Positions 5,181 through 5,525 of a stretch of 5,525 nt of DNA are shown here, in pieces. The position numbers were made by a program, and so were the translations under genes. A model generated the notes under the pieces. That model was given only the letters and a program-made list of their open reading frames with translations. It had not been told where the DNA came from and did not search any database. How positions within the stretch are numbered: the stretch's first letter is position 1; the number at the start of each line of letters is the position of its first letter. The DNA lies in contig JAGQSP010000750.1 of the NCBI GenBank assembly GCA_020439485.1, positions 1 to 5,525 of the forward strand, written 5' to 3'. The DNA is from Acidimicrobiales bacterium. GTDB taxonomy: Bacteria > Actinomycetota > Acidimicrobiia > Acidimicrobiales > Poriferisodalaceae.

Positions 5181-5525
5181 TCACTGCTGTTGTTGTTGGG
5201 CTGCCAACTCGGTGGCGATCAGGTCGACGGCGATGGGCTGGTGTCGGCGACGAGGCCGTTCGGACAGCGAGCGATCGACCTGCTCCATGCGGCGCATTTC
5301 GACTGTGGCCTCGACCTCGGGGCTGGCGTCGCCCACATAGACCCCTCGCACGGGTGCCACGTCGTCGTAGTCGCGACCATGGCCCACAACGACGTGTCGT
5401 TCTCCGACGGGTTGATCGTTGGTGGGGTCCAAGGCCCACCAACCCTGCCCCGGGATGGCGGCTTCGACCCACGCGTGGGTCAGCACCTGCACGATGTGAT
5501 CTTCGTCGGCCTCGAGGTCGGTTTC
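5181..5525 (-). CDS. Transglutaminase-like (papain-fold) protein, C-terminal part (5' partial)
   Basis: The frame is open to the right edge and ends at the TGA at 5181-5183, giving 114 visible residues. The segment VLTHAWVEAAIPGQGWWALD continues into PTN. It contains the catalytic His (codon 5475-5477, in THAW) and Asp (codon 5427-5429, in LDPTN) of the transglutaminase-like superfamily. The following ERHVVVGHGRDYDDVAPVRG with GVYVG is typical of the bacterial subfamily that has an extra N-terminal beta domain. The catalytic Cys must lie beyond the right edge. Bacterial members are mostly thought to be peptidases or amide-processing enzymes rather than protein cross-linkers; the substrate is unknown. 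They often sit in operons with an alpha-E protein and a circularly permuted ATP-grasp protein, which may lie to the right. The GTG at 5490-5492 is internal, not a start. The C-terminus is a basic linker ending in five glutamines. Confidence 0.92.
   Translation of the reverse strand, partial: ETDLEADEDHIVQVLTHAWVEAAIPGQGWWALDPTNDQPVGERHVVVGHGRDYDDVAPVRGVYVGDASPEVEATVEMRRMEQVDRSLSERPRRRHQPIAVDLIATELAAQQQQQ
5184..5198 (-). repeat. Terminal glutamine codon run of the transglutaminase-like gene
   Basis: The last five codons before the stop are CAA CAA CAA CAG CAG on the - strand, giving a protein end of LAAQQQQQ. The use of three CAA codons is notable in this GC-rich context and gives a short trinucleotide tract that could vary in length by slippage. 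I recall that glutamine-rich C-terminal ends occur in other actinobacterial proteins of this family, which would argue for function rather than chance, but I cannot check that here. Confidence 0.8.

Noticed and set aside
4744..5340. 198-codon open frame on the + strand
   Set aside because: It runs antisense across both the NTPase region and the transglutaminase-like end, is Ser/Arg-rich, and has no recognisable motif.
5152..5472. 106-codon open frame on the - strand
   Set aside because: It overlaps the transglutaminase-like frame. The product is Arg-rich with no domain signal, whereas the other frame shows THAW and LDPTN motifs.
5490..5492. GTG as the start of the transglutaminase-like gene
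   Set aside because: The frame continues to the right edge, and the catalytic Cys half of the domain must lie upstream; starting here would leave only the His/Asp end.

Overview
The window is GC-rich and densely coding, with strong third-position GC bias in the three reading frames accepted here. The protein types point to a high-GC actinobacterium. An exported protein carries the 'GYWLV..DGGVFSFG' repeat, which I associate especially with Acidimicrobiia. It sits beside a very large regulator with a BTAD domain and a transglutaminase-like protein with a glutamine tail. The lineage is an inference from these families, not a marker-based assignment. I see no RNA genes, mobile elements, CRISPR arrays or phage features.

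Layout. (1) Positions 1-2028, + strand: the C-terminal 675 codons of a large, probably secreted, multidomain protein whose start lies left of the window. It begins inside a zinc-metallopeptidase-like (gluzincin) core, which appears to be interrupted by an Ig/CARDB-like domain. A calcium-loop motif, a second beta-rich domain and six repeats of a beta-propeller-like unit follow. (2) Positions 5141-2016, - strand: a complete 1041-residue STAND/MalT-type regulator. It has a P-loop NTPase at the N-terminus, a long helical-repeat middle, and an OmpR-type winged helix plus BTAD at the C-terminus. (3) Positions 5525-5181, - strand: the C-terminal 114 residues of a transglutaminase-like protein, with the catalytic His and Asp visible and a terminal run of five glutamines. 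Its start and catalytic Cys lie right of the window.

Genes 3 and 2 run in the same direction with only 38-39 bases between them and may be co-transcribed. Gene 2 converges on gene 1, and the two coding ends overlap by 13 bases, so there is no room for a conventional intergenic terminator. No intergenic stretch exceeds 40 bases.

Nothing in the sequence proves a shared pathway. The neighbourhood combines a sensor-type regulator with a papain-fold (transglutaminase-like) enzyme, and next to them a probable extracellular peptidase-like protein. The most unusual points are the apparent domain insertion in the peptidase core, the strand-swapped closure implied by the propeller repeats, the 13-base tail-to-tail overlap, and the C-terminal DNA-binding arrangement of the regulator.
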